64,000 bases of DNA from an uncultured Umboniibacter sp. (GTDB lineage Bacteria > Pseudomonadota > Gammaproteobacteria > Pseudomonadales > DSM-25080): assembly GCF_947497555.1 (NCBI RefSeq), contig NZ_CANMGY010000001.1, positions 248,001 to 312,000 on the forward strand, in the 5' to 3' direction. Positions 63,502 to 64,000 of this stretch are shown here, in pieces. Within the stretch, counting starts at the first letter, position 1. Every line of letters begins with the position of its first letter. Made by a program: the position numbers and the translations under genes. The notes beneath the pieces were generated by a model. It was not told where the DNA came from. It searched no databases and saw nothing but the letters and a program-made list of their open reading frames with translations.

Positions 63502-64000
63502 CTGGCTATTTTTTAGAGGCGCTAATTTACCTCTCCGCCGCAGTGGTAATGGTCCCACTTGCAAAGAAGCTGGGCTTAGGGTCAGTACTAGGATATCTTT
63601 TAGCGGGCGTCATTATTGGCCCAGTAACAGGCTTAGTAGGTCAAGAGACTGCAACGATTCAGCACTTTGCGGAGTTCGGCGTGGTGATGATGCTTTTCTT
63701 GGTGGGTTTAGAGTTGGAGCCACGGGCGCTTTGGGAGATGCGCAATCGGCTAATCGGCCTCGGCGGCTTGCAAATATCGCTGACCGCCGGCGGGGTGATC
63801 GGACTGACTTACGCATTAGGATTGGACTATCGAGTGTGTATCGCTCTAGGACTCATTGCGGCAATGTCCTCCACCGCCATTGTACTGCAGACTTTTCAGG
63901 AAAAAGCGCTAACCAAGACCGAGGGCGGCCAAAATGCTTTTTCCGTTCTGCTGACTCAAGATATCGCAGTCATTCCCATGTTAGCTGTTATTCCGCTGCT
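63498..64000 (+). CDS. kefB: KefB/KefC-type glutathione-regulated K+/H+ antiporter, truncated by window end
   Basis: First 167 residues only. It starts MTGYFLEALIYLSAAVVMVP, then GSVLGYLLAGVIIGP, the CPA2 motif FLVGLELEPRALW, SSTAIVLQ and LLTQDIAVIPML, as in KefB/KefC. The C-terminal TrkA-N (RCK) domain would be outside the window. The ATG overlaps the kefG stop by 4 bp. KefB versus KefC cannot be settled, but the KefG-like partner favours KefB. Confidence 0.88.
   Translation, partial: MTGYFLEALIYLSAAVVMVPLAKKLGLGSVLGYLLAGVIIGPVTGLVGQETATIQHFAEFGVVMMLFLVGLELEPRALWEMRNRLIGLGGLQISLTAGGVIGLTYALGLDYRVCIALGLIAAMSSTAIVLQTFQEKALTKTEGGQNAFSVLLTQDIAVIPMLAVIPL

Overview
The window looks like chromosomal DNA of a moderate-GC, Gram-negative, probably marine gammaproteobacterium. 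The signs are the order nrdR-ribD-ribE-ribB-ribH-nusB-thiL-pgpA ... ribA/dxs-ispA-xseB (as in Pseudomonas and relatives), a type IV minor pilin operon of the pilE-fimT-pilV-pilW-pilX-pilY1 kind, outer-membrane phospholipase A, a TonB-dependent B12 receptor and EfpL. I see no rRNA, tRNA, insertion sequence, prophage or CRISPR array. The species cannot be named from the sequence alone.

Layout. 1-8.8 kb (+): a translationally coupled membrane ATPase, MscS channel and GGDEF/EAL protein, then an RlmG-type rRNA methyltransferase, a GMC oxidoreductase and a divergent FolK-like protein whose 3' end overlaps the convergent folM. 9.4-10.3 kb: an AT-rich, gene-free stretch with several DnaA-box matches, next to yebG. 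10.4-22.9 kb: isoprenoid genes (xseB-ispA-dxs, +) facing a long minus-strand run for riboflavin, thiamine and phospholipid synthesis (nrdR to ribA), then glyA. 23-25.8 kb (+): ppnN, a PnuC-type vitamin transporter and a small-molecule kinase. 25.8-30.2 kb (-): valine/isobutyryl-CoA catabolism (mmsA, acyl-CoA dehydrogenase, enoyl-CoA hydratase, mmsB). 30.7-37.7 kb (-): a DUF3581 gene and the type IV pilus tip/minor pilin operon. 38-44.8 kb: an M20 amidohydrolase, an LCAD-like dehydrogenase, ettA, a GIY-YIG protein and LOG-family pair, efpL and a small P-loop kinase. 44.9-50.5 kb (+): a cobalamin riboswitch driving btuB-btuF-btuC-btuD, a degenerate PduO-like protein and then mgsA. 50.5-54.2 kb: radA (-), a repeat-bearing intergenic region, and an unusual pair made of a triple-DnaT-domain protein and a lambda-P-like protein. 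54.2-64 kb: an ABC exporter, yigZ, a Bax-like glucosaminidase, a polysaccharide deacetylase, a membrane protein resembling LTA synthase without its catalytic half, rhlE, a mini MerR-like regulator, pldA and a kefG/kefB pair cut by the window end.

The most unusual items are the chromosomal DnaT(x3)/lambda-P-like pair (a candidate helicase-loading or primosome module), the PduO-like protein lacking its nucleotide-binding signature inside the B12 uptake operon, the 16-bp tandem repeats upstream of radA, the DnaA-box-bearing AT-rich island at 9.5-10 kb, and the catalytic-domain-less LtaS-like membrane protein. Several genes (yebG, the mini MerR gene) have inverted repeats that include their ribosome binding site.
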